A stretch of 64,000 nt of DNA from Bathymodiolus brooksi (Eukaryota; Mollusca; Bivalvia; Mytilida; Modiolidae). The position numbers and the translations under genes were made by a program. Below the pieces are notes generated by a model, which was not told the DNA's origin, made no database searches, and worked only from the letters and a program-made list of their open reading frames with translations. The DNA lies in assembly GCA_963680875.1 (NCBI GenBank), contig OY804575.1:106734505-106798504 (forward strand). The letters are read 5' to 3'. Shown here piece after piece: positions 24,501 through 35,072 of this stretch (positions are counted from its first letter, which is position 1; each line of letters starts with the position of its first letter).

Positions 24501-25368
24501 AGATCTACAACATCTCTGTAGAAACATTTTAGACATAAATTTCTTAGGAATTTAATATGGAAAAAATCGCATACATATATATAAAAAAAAGTAGTAATCT
24601 TGGGGGTTGGTTCATTTTGGCTCACTCTAATCCTTCATATCTCCGAAAATATAAGACTTAGAACACATCCGTTTGACAACTAGAGACAGGAAATTGCAGA
24701 AGTGATCAACAGACAAAAAACATTATCAAAATCGGACTTAAAAATACAGTCTAAATTTTGAGTGTTGACCCCAATATATCGTAAAAAACTGTCCAAATCA
24801 TACAAATCATGATGTTATACTACATGTACATTAATAGAATATACATGTTAAACATCACATATACACCAGTATTATAGAATGATTTCATAGATTCTAGATC
24901 TATCATAAGAACAACTTCAGTGACGTAATATTTGAAACAATTAATATATCAATCTTAACACAGTCAACAGGTTAAAATGTATTTTATTATTATTGTTATA
25001 TTACGCTGATTATTTTACTTTTAAGTAATACTAGCCATGAATTTCATACATACCGGTTGTGGGTGGCACTGGTGGAAACGTATGGTACCCGTAACAAGAA
25101 ATACCAACGATAGAAACACAAACATACAACCAAGTATGACAACAAGTACACGTTTTTTGTTTTGACAAGATCTGGGTTTCTGCATTCGGATAACAGGAAC
25201 GTACTTCCGAGTTATAGTCAGGGAATTATGGGTATCATTATCATTTTCCGGAAATTCAGACTCGGTTGACAACATTGGAACTATGTCTGATCGTTCCACT
25301 TTATCGGCACTATGAACTGTGACATTACCATTCCGCTCTCCTTGAAGATGTTGATCTTTTTGTGACAT
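17969..25368 (-). CDS. Type II membrane protein with fucolectin/F5-8C-like ectodomain (five exons)
   Basis: Five minus-strand exons join in phase: 25368-25054, 22749-22707, 21172-21044, 19168-19027 and 18050-17969. They give 236 residues. Each internal boundary has GT donor and AG acceptor sites (donors GTATGT, GTAAGT, GTAAGA, GTACGT). Residues 1-73 are hydrophilic with N-glycosylation-like sites, 74-96 are one hydrophobic membrane span ([19 protein letters not shown]), and the rest is outside. The ectodomain shows fucolectin-family blocks: [42 protein letters not shown] and [11 protein letters not shown]. Such domains bind fucose or other glycans. The usual WWxVDLG block expected after the AVDG block is missing; either an exon of length divisible by three in the 19.2-21.0 kb intron was not seen, or the domain is reduced. 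A cell-surface glycan-recognition role is inferred. Confidence 0.75.
18483..18512. repeat. Poly(A) tract
   Basis: About 30 consecutive A residues in the last intron of the lectin-like gene. No adjoining retroelement was recognised. Confidence 0.8.
19027..19168 (-). CDS. Lectin-like gene, exon 4
   Basis: Follows TTTATTGTAG and ends before GTACGT. It encodes [25 protein letters not shown] and DCGRPLNG, the central strands of a fucolectin/F5-8C-like fold. Confidence 0.75.
19450..19680 (-). repeat. tRNA-headed SINE, family 3, minus strand
   Basis: In reverse it reads from a tRNA-like head (GTTCGAACCCC near 19590) through GTCAGTGACTTGCGACAGG to a central block with CTCCACCAATAAAACT. Copies of the same layout occur near 36236, 38520, 43218, 62560 and 63755. 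It lies in an intron. Confidence 0.7.
19841..20182 (+). repeat. tRNA-headed SINE, family 2, full length
   Basis: The head GGTGGTGTAATGGTTAG carries the A box, and CTCGCCTCTAGTACGG leads to a decayed B box (CGGTTCAAATC). A conserved body (GCTTCTCCGCTAAGCACGC and CCGCGGACTGTTGTTTCAGT) follows, then ACAACAATCACTCACTCAC. Other copies: 31291, 36798, 42582, 45601, 49449, 56876. Confidence 0.8.
21044..21172 (-). CDS. Lectin-like gene, exon 3 (start of fucolectin-like domain)
   Basis: Follows TTTTATTGTAG and ends before GTAAGA. It encodes [17 protein letters not shown] and on to [14 protein letters not shown], the N-terminal part of the domain. Phase 1 at both ends. Confidence 0.75.
21760..22070. 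repeat. Diverged MITE-like repeat, copy 1
   Basis: Shares blocks in the same order with 37735-38110: GATTACGATATTTCTCC-like ends, TTTTAAGTTGTTAATT, and TTTAACCACNTGGTTAAACACG. Superfamily unknown. It lies in an intron of the lectin-like gene. Confidence 0.45.
22707..22749 (-). CDS. Lectin-like gene, exon 2 (43 nt)
   Basis: A micro-exon between TTTTTGCAG and GTAAGT, encoding [14 protein letters not shown] plus one base. It starts in phase 0 and ends in phase 1, exactly bridging exons 1 and 3. Confidence 0.75.
22750..25053. other. Intron 1 of the lectin-like gene
   Basis: No further exon found. It contains a T-rich tract at 23760-23797 and AT-rich sequence without recognised elements. Confidence 0.5.
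25054..25368 (-). CDS. Lectin-like gene, exon 1 (cytoplasmic tail and membrane span)
   Basis: Encodes the first 105 residues from the ATG at 25368, ending HQCHPQP at a GTATGT donor in phase 0. The polybasic KKR just before the membrane span and the lack of a signal peptide favour a type II orientation. Confidence 0.7.
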
Positions 25369-25512
25369 TCCGCTTTCAGTCGTTTTCCATCTTAATTGTA
25401 GAATTGATTCACCATGGAGCTAAAGCTTTAAACTCCTAAAAAAAATGAAAAAAGACGATTAATGATTTCTTTTTTACATTTATCACTAATGTACGGTAAA
25501 TATCCTGAACAT

Positions 25513-25845
25513 CCAATCGTAACCACTCGGCCATTCTCGCTACCCTGCAAATAACCTCGTACGTACATAGTAGAAATTCTTCTTAAATTGTTTGCCGGAA
25601 GTTAGGTTAAGTTAAGCCGCACAAAAATATAGTCCACGAAAATCCAATATGGAAAACATACTAAGTAAAATCTAATCATGCAAAACTAATTAAAACTTTA
25701 ATTTAAATATAGAAAATTGCTTAAAATATAACTTTATCAAACTTTCATGTAACTGACATGTATGTGAAAAGTAGTGCGATTTATACGCCTAATGCATACG
25801 AGGTTATTTGCAGGGTAGCGAGAATGGCCGAGTTGTTACGATTGT
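25513..25845 (+). mobile_element. MITE with 8-bp target duplication, copy 1
   Basis: About 48-base inverted repeats start CCAATCGTAACCACTCGG at 25513 and end at 25845. Flanks CTGAACAT and CTGAACAC form an 8-bp duplication with one difference. No coding frame. The 8-bp duplication fits hAT- or P-type transposition. A second copy is at 62008-62336 in the other orientation. Confidence 0.8.
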
Positions 25846-26218
25846 CTGAACACCTTGTCACTGATATCAGATTACACTTGGTATATTTATATAAATAATT
25901 TGCTTTAATACTTGCTTGCTTTCCAGATGTTCCTTTGGATTCGGGTTTTAAAGTTGATTTAACATTGTACATAGTATGTACACGCTGTTAGTCAAAAGCT
26001 ACCTGTACATGGATAATATGAACATGTCATTTACGCTTGACGTTCAATGCTATATTGACCAATGAACTACAGTTTATATGAAACAAAACACCACGAACGG
26101 AAATCCAACTCGGCATCTCCACGTGTTCACAAAATCAACCATCCTCACTTGATATGGCTATTGATACTTATGAAACTCAGATACCAGACGCATTGTGTGG
26201 GCGAATAAAAGGATGAAT

Positions 26219-26371
26219 GTAGCAACGTTAAATATCGCACAGACGCTAAATGTCGCACTTGACGTTATATGTCGCAAGGCTGACGCTAAATGTCGCAACC
26301 AACGCCAAATGTCGCAATATTTTGAACTACCGCTATATGTCGCAACCTCAACGCTAAATGTCGCACTCTTT
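26219..26371 (+). repeat. Array of seven 15-bp motifs (CGCTAAATGTCGCA), copy 1
   Basis: Seven variants of ACGCTAAATGTCGCA follow one another with spacers of 1-13 bases. The whole block of about 150 bases recurs in reverse complement at 35073-35207 with the same spacers, so it is one mobile unit rather than a simple tandem repeat. Confidence 0.75.
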
Positions 26372-26544
26372 AATAAGCCCAAATGAATTATCAATTTGAT
26401 ATTTTAAGCTTTCACATCTTTATAGTTAGAAACAAGATATAAGTGTTATACGTGGTCATAAATGAATGTTCATTCGTTCATGTTGATGTTTAGTCTTCAT
26501 TTGATATATACCGTATTTATAGCTGAGACATTTTATACCTGAAT

Positions 26545-26729
26545 TAATATTAAACAATTATTGCCTTCAATGGATGTAAGCATCCAGAATTGTTATCCTG
26601 AAGGGGGTTGTTTTCTCGAGGGAAACAACCCCTTGAGGGTTAACAATTCTGATGTTTACAATCCATTGAAGGCAATAACTGTTGTATTATACCGAACAAC
26701 AGACCAAGGATTGGGCATTTAAATAAATG
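26545..26729. repeat. Foldback repeat with TTGCCTTCAATGGAT arms, copy 1
   Basis: An almost complete palindrome: the left arm (TTGCCTTCAATGGATGTAAG) meets its reverse complement, ending ATTGAAGGCAA. The arms contain GGTTGTTT / AAACAACC around a CTCGAG centre. A second copy lies at 51910-52110 in reverse orientation. Confidence 0.75.
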
Positions 26730-26901
26730 TGTGCTTAATAACGTTTGACAATTTTTTAACAAATGTTAAACTATTTCATGCTTATATTAAAGTTCACAAC
26801 ACAACCAGTGATATAGGGCACAAACCGGCCATCAGTAATATTTTCAACAGATTTAACATGTGCGTTTAATAACTTTTGACAAATATTTAACAAATATTAA
26901 A

Positions 26902-29146
26902 CTATTTCATGTTGATATTAAAGTTCACAACACAACCAGTGATATAGGCCACAAACTGGCCATCAGTAATATTTTCAACAGATTTGAGTACATTGTTTGG
27001 AACAAGTACCTGATTGTTCACTTGACAAGTATTTGTACTACATTTTGAAGAAGTTGGATCAATATTGCATAATTCCTGCAGTTCTCTTTCACTCATGTAC
27101 ACACAGCCATCAGTGTCAAAGGAAGGTGTATTAACATTATCAGTAGTGGTTGATAGTGGTGTCCTGATCAATAAGGGATGCAGACAAAGCACTGCTCATC
27201 TCATGTTTACGCGTAACAGAGGTTTGATTGGTGTAGTTTTTTAATGAATTTTCAGACTTATGGCCGGACACAGTCATTATGTCCCTTGATTCAAACTTGT
27301 TGAAATCTAAATCGGTCACACATGTAGCTCTAATAGAGGGGTTAGTGAATATTTGTTTGAGTTTAGCCTGGGTACATATAGTTTTCATCATATTTCCCAG
27401 TGTATTCTTCCCTAACGGTTGGTTAGTATACCAACAATCATAGTCGTCTGTGTAAGAATCCTTTGGTCGCTGCCACGAGTCGTCACGGGTAGCGTAGAGT
27501 TTGTTTATATACTTCCTAAAGGATGAAACTGGACACAGTGGGTGACCTGAAAACAACATACATGCCCGTGATAATTTATTAATTATATGATACAACTGCA
27601 AAATATACATATGCATTATAATGTGATAGGTGAGCTTATTATCTCCCCGTTTTGTATTTCATTTTTATTATTTGTGGTTTATTTCTAAGTTATTATGGAT
27701 TGAATTTGTGTTATCTGTGATGTGTTTATTTGGTTTATATATTGTTAATATTGAAATGTGTCTCAATTTCCCTTATTTCTACGTTATTTCAATCTGTGTG
27801 TAAATATTGTCTGTTTAGTGCAGAGCAGAGTGTGTGAATGTAATTATTGTTTCTATTCATTGGTTCTGCAGGTATGCAAGACTCGAAGAAAATGCGTTCG
27901 TTACCACTTTTCGACTAATGTTAACTCTTGGCGAGGGAACTGTGTTCGGTTCCAGATTTTGTTTATGAGTTAACTGTTTCAGTTCTATTTGCTGTCGCTG
28001 AACAGCAAGGGAATTTAAACTTATAGAAATACAGGTAGGGTTCGAGTCCTGATGCCTGCAGTTGTACAATATTTAGACCATTTTTTTTAAATTATATGCT
28101 GGCACTTAAATGATATATCATGTATGTGATGTGTTTTAATTGTTTTATATGTATTGTGTGTTTTGTTTTGTGTTATCTCATACATTTTTTGTATTTTAAT
28201 AGAAGGGGAAACATCGCGGCATTCCAATCACCGTAACGGTTCACAAAATAACAATATTTGCTAATCATGCACGATATTTTACATTTTTCATAAAAATAAA
28301 ACAGGAAATGCATGATCACACATCCGCCTTTCCCCAATTACATATTTAATATAATATTTGTAAATATTGTACCTGGCACTTCATACATTCGGCCACCTGT
28401 GTTACTTTCCAAGGGGTCGGCCCCTTTCCCTGTGGTTTTTGTCTAACTCATCCTGTGCCTGATACACATAAGTTCCCGTTCTATCCGTCTTCATACTAAA
28501 GCTGGTTTTGGTCATGGTCCTCAAATTCTCCCTACCATTTCTGCACAGGAAAAACATGACGTAAAACCACACTTTTTGTTGCAGGTCGACAGGGGTATTC
28601 GGGCTTAGGGCCACACTGCAATACATCTGTTTCAGATCTTCTGGTTCAATTCGGGGGGGGGGGGGGGGGTCAACTTTAGCCAGTCCCTTCCTTTTCATAT
28701 CCACGGTCACTGCATGGAATACTTCATTGGCCAATTTGAAAAGCGGATCGTGTATAATGTCAATTTCCAGTTCACGAGAGAAATGTCTACTTAGCCCAAA
28801 ACGAATACCTTTAAGTGCAGAAAGTTTGTAAGATGTACCGTCCTTTTTTTCGGACATCTATGTAAAAGTTTCTCAGTAATTCTGCCAGCTGCTCATGTGA
28901 GCAGTCACACAAATTCACCTCTTTGTCGGCTTCAATAATGTATGCCATCAGTGTTTGCAGTGCGACTTTAGTGGCATTTTTTGTATGTTTTGATTCCTTG
29001 GATTGCAAAATGTCATTTTCGTTAGCCTTTTCGAATCTAGAAGTAGAAGAATTAGCGACTGCCATCTTGCTGGTCCCACCAAATTGTAAACAAACAGACG
29101 ACAATGTCACTTCCGGAAAGAGTTGTTTCCCTTTTGAGACACGCAA
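26902..29146 (-). pseudogene. Tyrosine-recombinase (Crypton/DUF3504-like) gene, intron-bearing and frameshifted
   Basis: The 5' part (29146-28857) reads TKNATKVALQTLMAYI and LAELLRNFYIDVRKK. A one-base slip in an A7 run near 28840 leads to KKDGTSYKLSALKGIRFGLS. A second slip near 28415 leads to GADPLESNTGGRMYEVPG. A good intron (donor GTACAA at 28372, acceptor TTTTCAG before 27546) then joins in phase to GHPLCPVSSFRKYINKLY. The catalytic block reads NPSIRATCVTDL, SGHKSENSLKNYTN, so R, H and the nucleophilic Y are visible, but the usual His of the NHSxRAT box is Pro. A third slip near 27180 precedes the C-terminal tail. Related proteins derive from Crypton DNA transposons. This copy is broken. 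Confidence 0.8.
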
Positions 29147-29288
29147 TGGGTTGTTTACAGGGGAACAATAGGGTTTTTACCCGGTAAACAACTAGTTGTT
29201 TCCCGTTTGGGTTAATTTTCACAAAACATTAAAATTGTTTCAGGTCATGTGATTTAATTTAAGCCAATGAGAATTTAGTGAGGTATAA
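29128..29288 (-). repeat. 5' flank of the recombinase element, shared with 46515-46680
   Basis: Covers the region just upstream of and overlapping the start of the recombinase frame. It contains GGGAAACAACTAGTTGTTTCCC-like pairing and TTTCAGGTCATGTGATTTAA. A reverse-complement copy is at 46515-46680; similarity stops at GTGAGGTATAA (29288). Confidence 0.75.
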
Positions 29289-29483
29289 TAACAATCATTG
29301 TTATATTCCAATTATTTTAGAATTTTACACATAAATTATGTTTGGAAATTTAAATGGACTCAACTCCAGATAAACATTCAAAAATAATAAATAATGAGAT
29401 TGACCTTTGAAAAGCACATGTTTGAGTAATAATAAATATGAGTTATGAAAAAAAATAAATGTTCCAGATGATTTGTTCTTTAA

Positions 29484-29641
29484 AGGGATAACACAAGCCT
29501 ATTGAACAAGTCTATATAGTAATCATCGACAGTTATGTCAAGACAAGTGTGAAAAGTGAGATTTTATATAGCTATAAGGTTGAACTAGGCACGCATGGAA
29601 AGTTACAGTACCGTTAGAAAAAAGTAGGTCGTGTTATGCTT
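29484..29641 (+). mobile_element. TTAA-flanked 158-bp MITE, copy A
   Basis: Ends AGGGATAACACAAGCC and GTGTTATGCT are inverted copies of each other over about 10 bases. TTAA lies on both sides (29480-29483 and 29642-29645). The TTAA target fits piggyBac- or Kolobok-type transposition. No coding frame. Confidence 0.75.
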
Positions 29642-31027
29642 TTAAAGGCATAACACAAGCCTATTGAAAAGGTTTATAGAGTAATCATCGACAGTTATCA
29701 CTGTCGTCAAAGAGCTCCGATCGAAAATGTTTGGTCAACATCCAGGATATTTTAAAGCGGTATTTTTAAACCAGACACGGATAATTATTGTAAGTATTTA
29801 TAAATATACTGTGTATATAATGTTTTGAATTATGATGCTTTATGATTGTTATTATTATTAATTTCCTTTTTTGTCCAAATATCATTTATTTTTGCAGTGT
29901 AAAATTAGATTTTTCTATAAGTTATAAGGAATCCGGCTTCAAAATCATTACGATCAACTGAAATATCGCTATATCTTGCATTTACGAATGAATTAAATGT
30001 TGCCCAAAAAGGAAAAAATATTGATGAATGATTGATTTTACTTAAAAATACTATTTTGTTGATGAAAAGTCTATTAGTAACTAGTTATACCCTAAAACAT
30101 GATGTCAACAGATGTTTTTGAAATCCGGCTTGGTCAAAATGTAAACATGTATACAAACCGGTTGGGTCATTTATAAATAATCGGGTTTGTCAGTATGTAA
30201 ATACCACTGATCTTATTGTTATTGAGCATTATATTGCAATTTAACAATAGTTATGATTAGGAAATATCTCAAAGGCGATAAATACTGATCCATAGTATGA
30301 ATATTCGCCATGGCTGCTAATCTCAGTTACTTTGTACAATAAAAAAATCGTTGTTTCTATGTTAAATTGCTACTGTCGCGAACATTTGATTTTTGTTAAT
30401 GCTTTTTGTGGCACTGACATCACAGTTGGTGCTCAACACGCTACGCTCACTTTAAGTAGCTGTCCAGGCGCATCAATTGAGTAGTGGGAGATTCTTTTTA
30501 TAACGCAATATTTTAATTTTATACTCGTTGATAACGAAGTAAGTCACTCTGTGGAAATAACTTCATGGATACGATATTTAAGTTTCTTCACAGTATAATG
30601 TTTACATTAACATTACAGATAAGCAAATTAAAAAGGCTGTAGTATTGAATTCCTTTCCGCACGGACGATTTTGGCAGTTTGTATACAAAGAAAATGTTAG
30701 GTGTACTCGATTAATGCAACGTTCGTTACAAGTTGTAATACGACAAAAGTTCGTTCTTTGGATGTTATAGTCCCCCGCCCATCCACCAATATTAATGCCA
30801 AAAGAATTTCAATCACTGGTATATATTTTGCATTTTTTTTTGGGGGGGGGGGAATAGAAATGACAGATTGATAGAATTTGTTATGTTGATATATATTTAT
30901 AATAAATGCTATGCGATCTTGTAACGAACGCACAACCCTACAATGTGTCGAGTCTTATTTATATTACATTATTTTAGTTAATAAAAAAAACATTTTCTGA
31001 GGAGTGAAACGAGGGAGAAAAAAAATA

Positions 31028-31155
31028 GACAATATATATACATTGTCGAAAATATAAAATTTATATATACGAGTTTTGACGAGATTTTCTTACCTGTTTC
31101 GCAGCGAGTGGAAATGAATTATATATTTTCCGACAATGTACGTATATTGTATCTA
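31028..31155. repeat. Short inverted repeat
   Basis: GACAATATATATACATTGTC and nearby sequence is mirrored by GACAATGTACGTATATTGT about 70 bases later. A small foldback inside the 2.8-kb element. Confidence 0.4.
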
Positions 31156-31290
31156 TCGCCCCAAAGAAACTGTCAAATTGTCTAAAAAGAGCAGAAACAA
31201 GCGTTGTTCTTATCATTTTTGATTGTGTCCTCTGTGAAGTCCGCGCTTATAAGTTTTTAGCTTATAAGCATAAATCCTGTTACTGTTTCT

Positions 31291-31515
31291 AGGTGAGCTA
31301 ACAACAGTCATTGGGTAGATATGTCGCTCCACTCAGACACATTATTCTGATTCCGAGCCCACCAGTCTTTGCTCTTTCTCCTTAATGCTGCGTTCTTAAC
31401 GGAGAAGCAACAAATACCAATTTTATATTCTTTTGTTTGACAAGACCGCGGCTCGTACCCACAATCTATCGCACTCGAGGCGAGCACGCTAACCATTACG
31501 CTACCGATGCGGTTC
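31291..31515 (-). repeat. SINE family 2, minus strand
   Basis: Read in reverse: GCATCGGTAGCGTAATGGTT, CTCGCCTCGAGTGCG, then the body TTGCTTCTCCGTTAAGAACG. The 3' CACTCAC tail is missing. Confidence 0.75.
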
Positions 31516-32812
31516 CCTATTTTTATTTAATTTTTATTAATTTTTTTAATCAAAATTTCTTATTGTCCTTCAGTATATTATTTGAAAACAAAAATTAATC
31601 CAAAACAATAAGAGTTACTTGATATCTATATAAACAGTGAGAGTTCCTACTTTTGATCAAACACTCTTTTGAATATTGCAATAATTCAACTGCATAGCAA
31701 ATAAAGAAAAAGAATTATAAGTTCTATACAAAATTATGAGCATTCTGTCGAAGGTGACTTGGTGAATGCCAATTCTGCACAAACCGTTGTGTATTTCTTC
31801 CTTTTAATGTTATACAAAACATCCACATGTAAAATATTTTGACTATGTGCTGTTGTTGTTTTTTTTCACAACTTTTATTCATTGAAGACATTTTTTTTGT
31901 TTTTCTTTCTTTTTATCAATTTGCAAGTCGAACATACCCTTGACAAGTGTTATAATGAACCTTAAATAAATTACAGAAAGGAAACATAATTGTGATATTG
32001 AGTTGTTTTCGCTATTCTTTCAAGACAAAACCGATTCTACTGAAACACAATTTTTGCGACACAACCGGAAAGTAGTGGCTGACAGAGCCGGAACGAATGT
32101 ACGTAAATAAGCATTGTGTTTTTTACTGTAGTAACTCTAAAAGTATTCATGGTGGCACGCCAGTGCAAACTATCATGTATATAAGCGTTGCAAAGGATTT
32201 GTGTACTTTAATTACACATATAAACTACTTTTTATAGCTTTAATTGATGATTTCAATCTCATTATTAGCATTTTTCATTGTTTATGTCCATCATTTTATC
32301 TATATCTGAATAATCGATGAAGATAACTACAGTAATATATAGGTAAAAACAAGCAAAAATAATCGACCGATAACGACATCTTCTGGATTCAAGATATAAT
32401 AATACTATATGATCATAATACTTACTTTTTGTCGTTGCCTGTATGTCAAACATGCCTAATTTACTTGTACCGGAAAATGACAGATCAATTCCGACCGGAG
32501 CTCTTTGACGACAGTGGTTATGTCAAGTGTGAAAAGTGATATTTTATATAGCTGTAAGGTTGAACTAGGCACGCACGGAAAGTTACAGTACCGTTAGAAA
32601 AAGGTAGGTCGTGTTATGCCTTTAACGGATAATGTGTTTTGGATAAAAAGGTGTAAATATATGAATAAATTCACCGGGTTAAAACTGTGTCGTGTTTCTT
32701 AATGGCATCTAACGTATAAAGAGTGTGAAATCAAGCGAATCACACAAGAGACGATTACATCAAGAGACGACTACGGTAAGTATATGCAAATGTGCCATCA
32801 AGAGACCGGTTA

Positions 32813-33078
32813 CAGGGGCGGCTTCAGGCGGGGGGGGGGGGGCGCGCGCCCCCCTAAAATTGGAAAAAATATGATTTTTTGAGGGTAAAATCGTGATTTT
32901 TCACACGAAATACCCCAAAAATTTTCGCGCCTCCCTCCGCAATTGGAAAAAATATGATTTTTTGGCGTAAAATCGTGATTTTTCACACGAAATACCCCAA
33001 AAATTTTCGCACCTCCCTCCGCTCGGCGCAATTTTTTTAAGTGCGCCCCCCTAACTTGAAATCCTGGATCCGCCCCTG
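32813..33078 (-). mobile_element. hAT-like MITE, CAGGGGCGG ends, 5-bp duplication GGTTA
   Basis: The left end CAGGGGCGG starts at 32813 and the right end CCGCCCCTG finishes at 33078. GGTTA flanks both (32808-32812 and 33079-33083). The interior has two tandem copies of an ~83-base unit (AAAATCGTGATTTTTCACAC, ATTTTCGC(G/A)CCTCCCTCCGC). The frame across it is not a gene. A sister copy is at 39985-40196. Confidence 0.8.
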
Positions 33079-33218
33079 GGTTAGTTGAAACATAGTTTTA
33101 ACCCGGTGAAATTGAGTCAACTTGATTTCATATCCAAGAAGCTAAGCGTCTTTGAAATGCAATTTGATTTCAATTTCTCTTTAGTTGTGTGATTTTCAAG
33201 GAATCTGTGATAGATGTA

Positions 33219-34535
33219 CAGTCAGGTGCCATATAAGTTCACAAGGCTAATTTTGAAGGCAAGAATCTTACTTATATTCAACACTTAATACATTTCTTAG
33301 AAAATAGTGAGTGTACATAGAGTGGTGATATTTACATACAGTTATAATCCCCATTATTCTAAATTGTCAGAGTTTTCGCGTTCCACATTGCACACTGTTG
33401 CCTAGCAACAAGAAAAAATTATCCAGATTTACCCTACTTAGTCCAGTAAAACTGTTACCAGGGTAACCATGCATGCAATGTTCATATTTTGTTGATCCCT
33501 TCCTGTTTCAGACATGATAATATGCCTTTATAGAGTATTATTTTCAACTTATACTATGTTGCAGTTTATATGATAATGTTAACATTGCAATATCAAACAG
33601 GTGAAAGAAATGCGGGAACATATTAGCGATGTACAGAAAGTCTGTATCCTTTGTGACCATGTCAACAACATATTTAGTCAAAATTATTACTGTCCAATAT
33701 ATATTGTTTTAGACTATCATATGTCTCTCATTTTGTCTATGTTATGATGTATATATAGCACTTTGCTGTAGCTTCATATCAAAGATTGCTTCCCATACCC
33801 CCTTTTTGTGCACTTCAGAAATTTTGGTCAATTTTCATTTTTGCCAGTTTCCCATTATACCAGATAGAGTACTAAAGTTCTTAATAATTAAAGAAAAGTT
33901 ATGAAAATAATTTTGGGACTGGGTATGGGCATTTTATGAACCTGTGCAAAATTTCGCATGGATTCATGAACAACTGTGCAAGCTACTCTAAATAAATCGT
34001 TCAGTTTTGTACCTCCAAAGGCCTATACCTATTGATGCTAATTAGATAAATAATAACCAGCAATAAAAGTAACATACGAATTGTATTCACTGTTATCATG
34101 GTAACCGTCCAAAATGAATTGGTAGTTACTTTTTACTGATATACTCGTGCTGCTAGGCAACAGTTGGCAATTGATAATGAGACCATTCTTCTGACAATTT
34201 GGAATGATGGAGATTATAATAGTATAACAGGATATCATCACTTTATATCAGATAACTATTTTCTCAGAGATGTATAATATTTAGAGTCATGAAAATAAGC
34301 TAGCTTTGTGTCGACAATAAGGGTAATAACAAAATTACCGAACTCCAAACAATCTTACAAAGGGAAAGTCAAAACTCATAAGTATATAAACAGACAAAAT
34401 CAGTCAACAACCGGAAAACTGTGAAAACCGTAAAAAAGCTTATTTTCATGACTCTAAACATTATACATCTCTCAGAAAATAGTTATCGGATATTAACAAA
34501 TTAGCCTTGTGACATTTTATAATAGCACGGGACTG
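33219..34535. mobile_element. TA-flanked element with CAGTC ends
   Basis: The left end CAGTCAGGTGCCATATAAG and the reversed right end CAGTCCCGTGCTATTATAA are similar for about 40 bases, both leading to CACAAGGCTAATTT. TA precedes (33217-33218) and follows (34536-34537). Tc1/mariner-like by ends and target; no transposase frame remains. Confidence 0.55.
34244..34494. repeat. Inverted repeat, ~55-bp arms
   Basis: GATAACTATTTTCTCAGAGA at 34250 and its near-perfect reverse complement near 34470-34489; the arms continue through GAGTCATGAAAATAAGC. It abuts the right TIR of the TA-flanked element and may be a separate nested MITE. Confidence 0.6.
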
Positions 34536-34720
34536 TATAATGGAGAGTACATTACTTAATGTAGCTCACACTTCTAAAGCGGTATAAGCCCAATGCGAAG
34601 CGCATTATATACTTCATGACGATTTGACTTATGACTAAGTGTGTATAGGTAAATCGTCCACCATTTCAGTACATTCACACACACACACATACATATGTAA
34701 TGTAAGGAAGTTGTCAGTAA

Positions 34721-34905
34721 CTCAGTGGTCCAGTGGTTAATAACGATCCGGACTATTGGTCTTTACGTCATGGATTCAATCATCGGTCTTGTCGGATTAA
34801 ACCGGAATGCTTTTCAGTATTTCCCATCTAAAATAATACTGGTAACAATCCAGGAAGGATTGGCAATGTAAAGTGCTTTGGGTAAACTTCGGCTTTCAAT
34901 AGTTA
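34721..34905 (+). repeat. tRNA-headed SINE, family 4
   Basis: A box CTCAGTGGTCCAGTGGTTAA, B-box-like GGATTCAATC, then a body ending GCAATGTAAAGTGCTTTGGG, a 3' region common among tRNA SINEs. Only copy seen in this window. Confidence 0.6.
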
Positions 34906-35072
34906 TCTTTAAGGTATGCGGGGGATATATTGACCGATTGTATTAACCTAAGTGTGTGGAGTTTAGAGCCGGTCTTGCACATAATTATCTTGGGTTCACT
35001 TTTGAAGAAATTCTTTTGAAAATGTATTGTTATAAAGATAATAATACATAATTGCACACACATTGCGCTGAC

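Larger units (their letters stand above)
29699..32516. mobile_element. 2.8-kb element with CACTG ends and 5-bp duplication GTTAT
   Basis: Ends CACTGTCGTCAAAGAGCTCC are inverted copies matching 24 of 25 bases. GTTAT flanks both sides (29694-29698, 32517-32521), and copy A shows the empty site. CAC-starting ends with a 5-bp duplication recall Transib, but no transposase is recognised: the interior has only short frames plus a nested SINE. Non-autonomous or decayed; superfamily open. Confidence 0.8.
29646..32621 (+). mobile_element. TTAA-flanked MITE, copy B, split by a 2.8-kb insertion
   Basis: Starts AGGCATAACACAAGCC directly after the TTAA that ends copy A, and finishes GTGTTATGCCT before TTAA at 32622-32625. 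Its 158-base sequence is interrupted after GACAGTTAT (29698) and resumes at GTTATGTCAAG (32517). Confidence 0.75.

Noticed and set aside
29699..32516. Firm assignment to Transib
   Set aside because: End letters and 5-bp duplication fit, but there is no transposase and the TIR is not diagnostic on its own.
32810..33031. 73-codon minus-strand frame with repeated ENFWG-type blocks
   Set aside because: The repetition is the tandem unit of the hAT-like MITE; the same unit without a frame occurs at 39985-40196.
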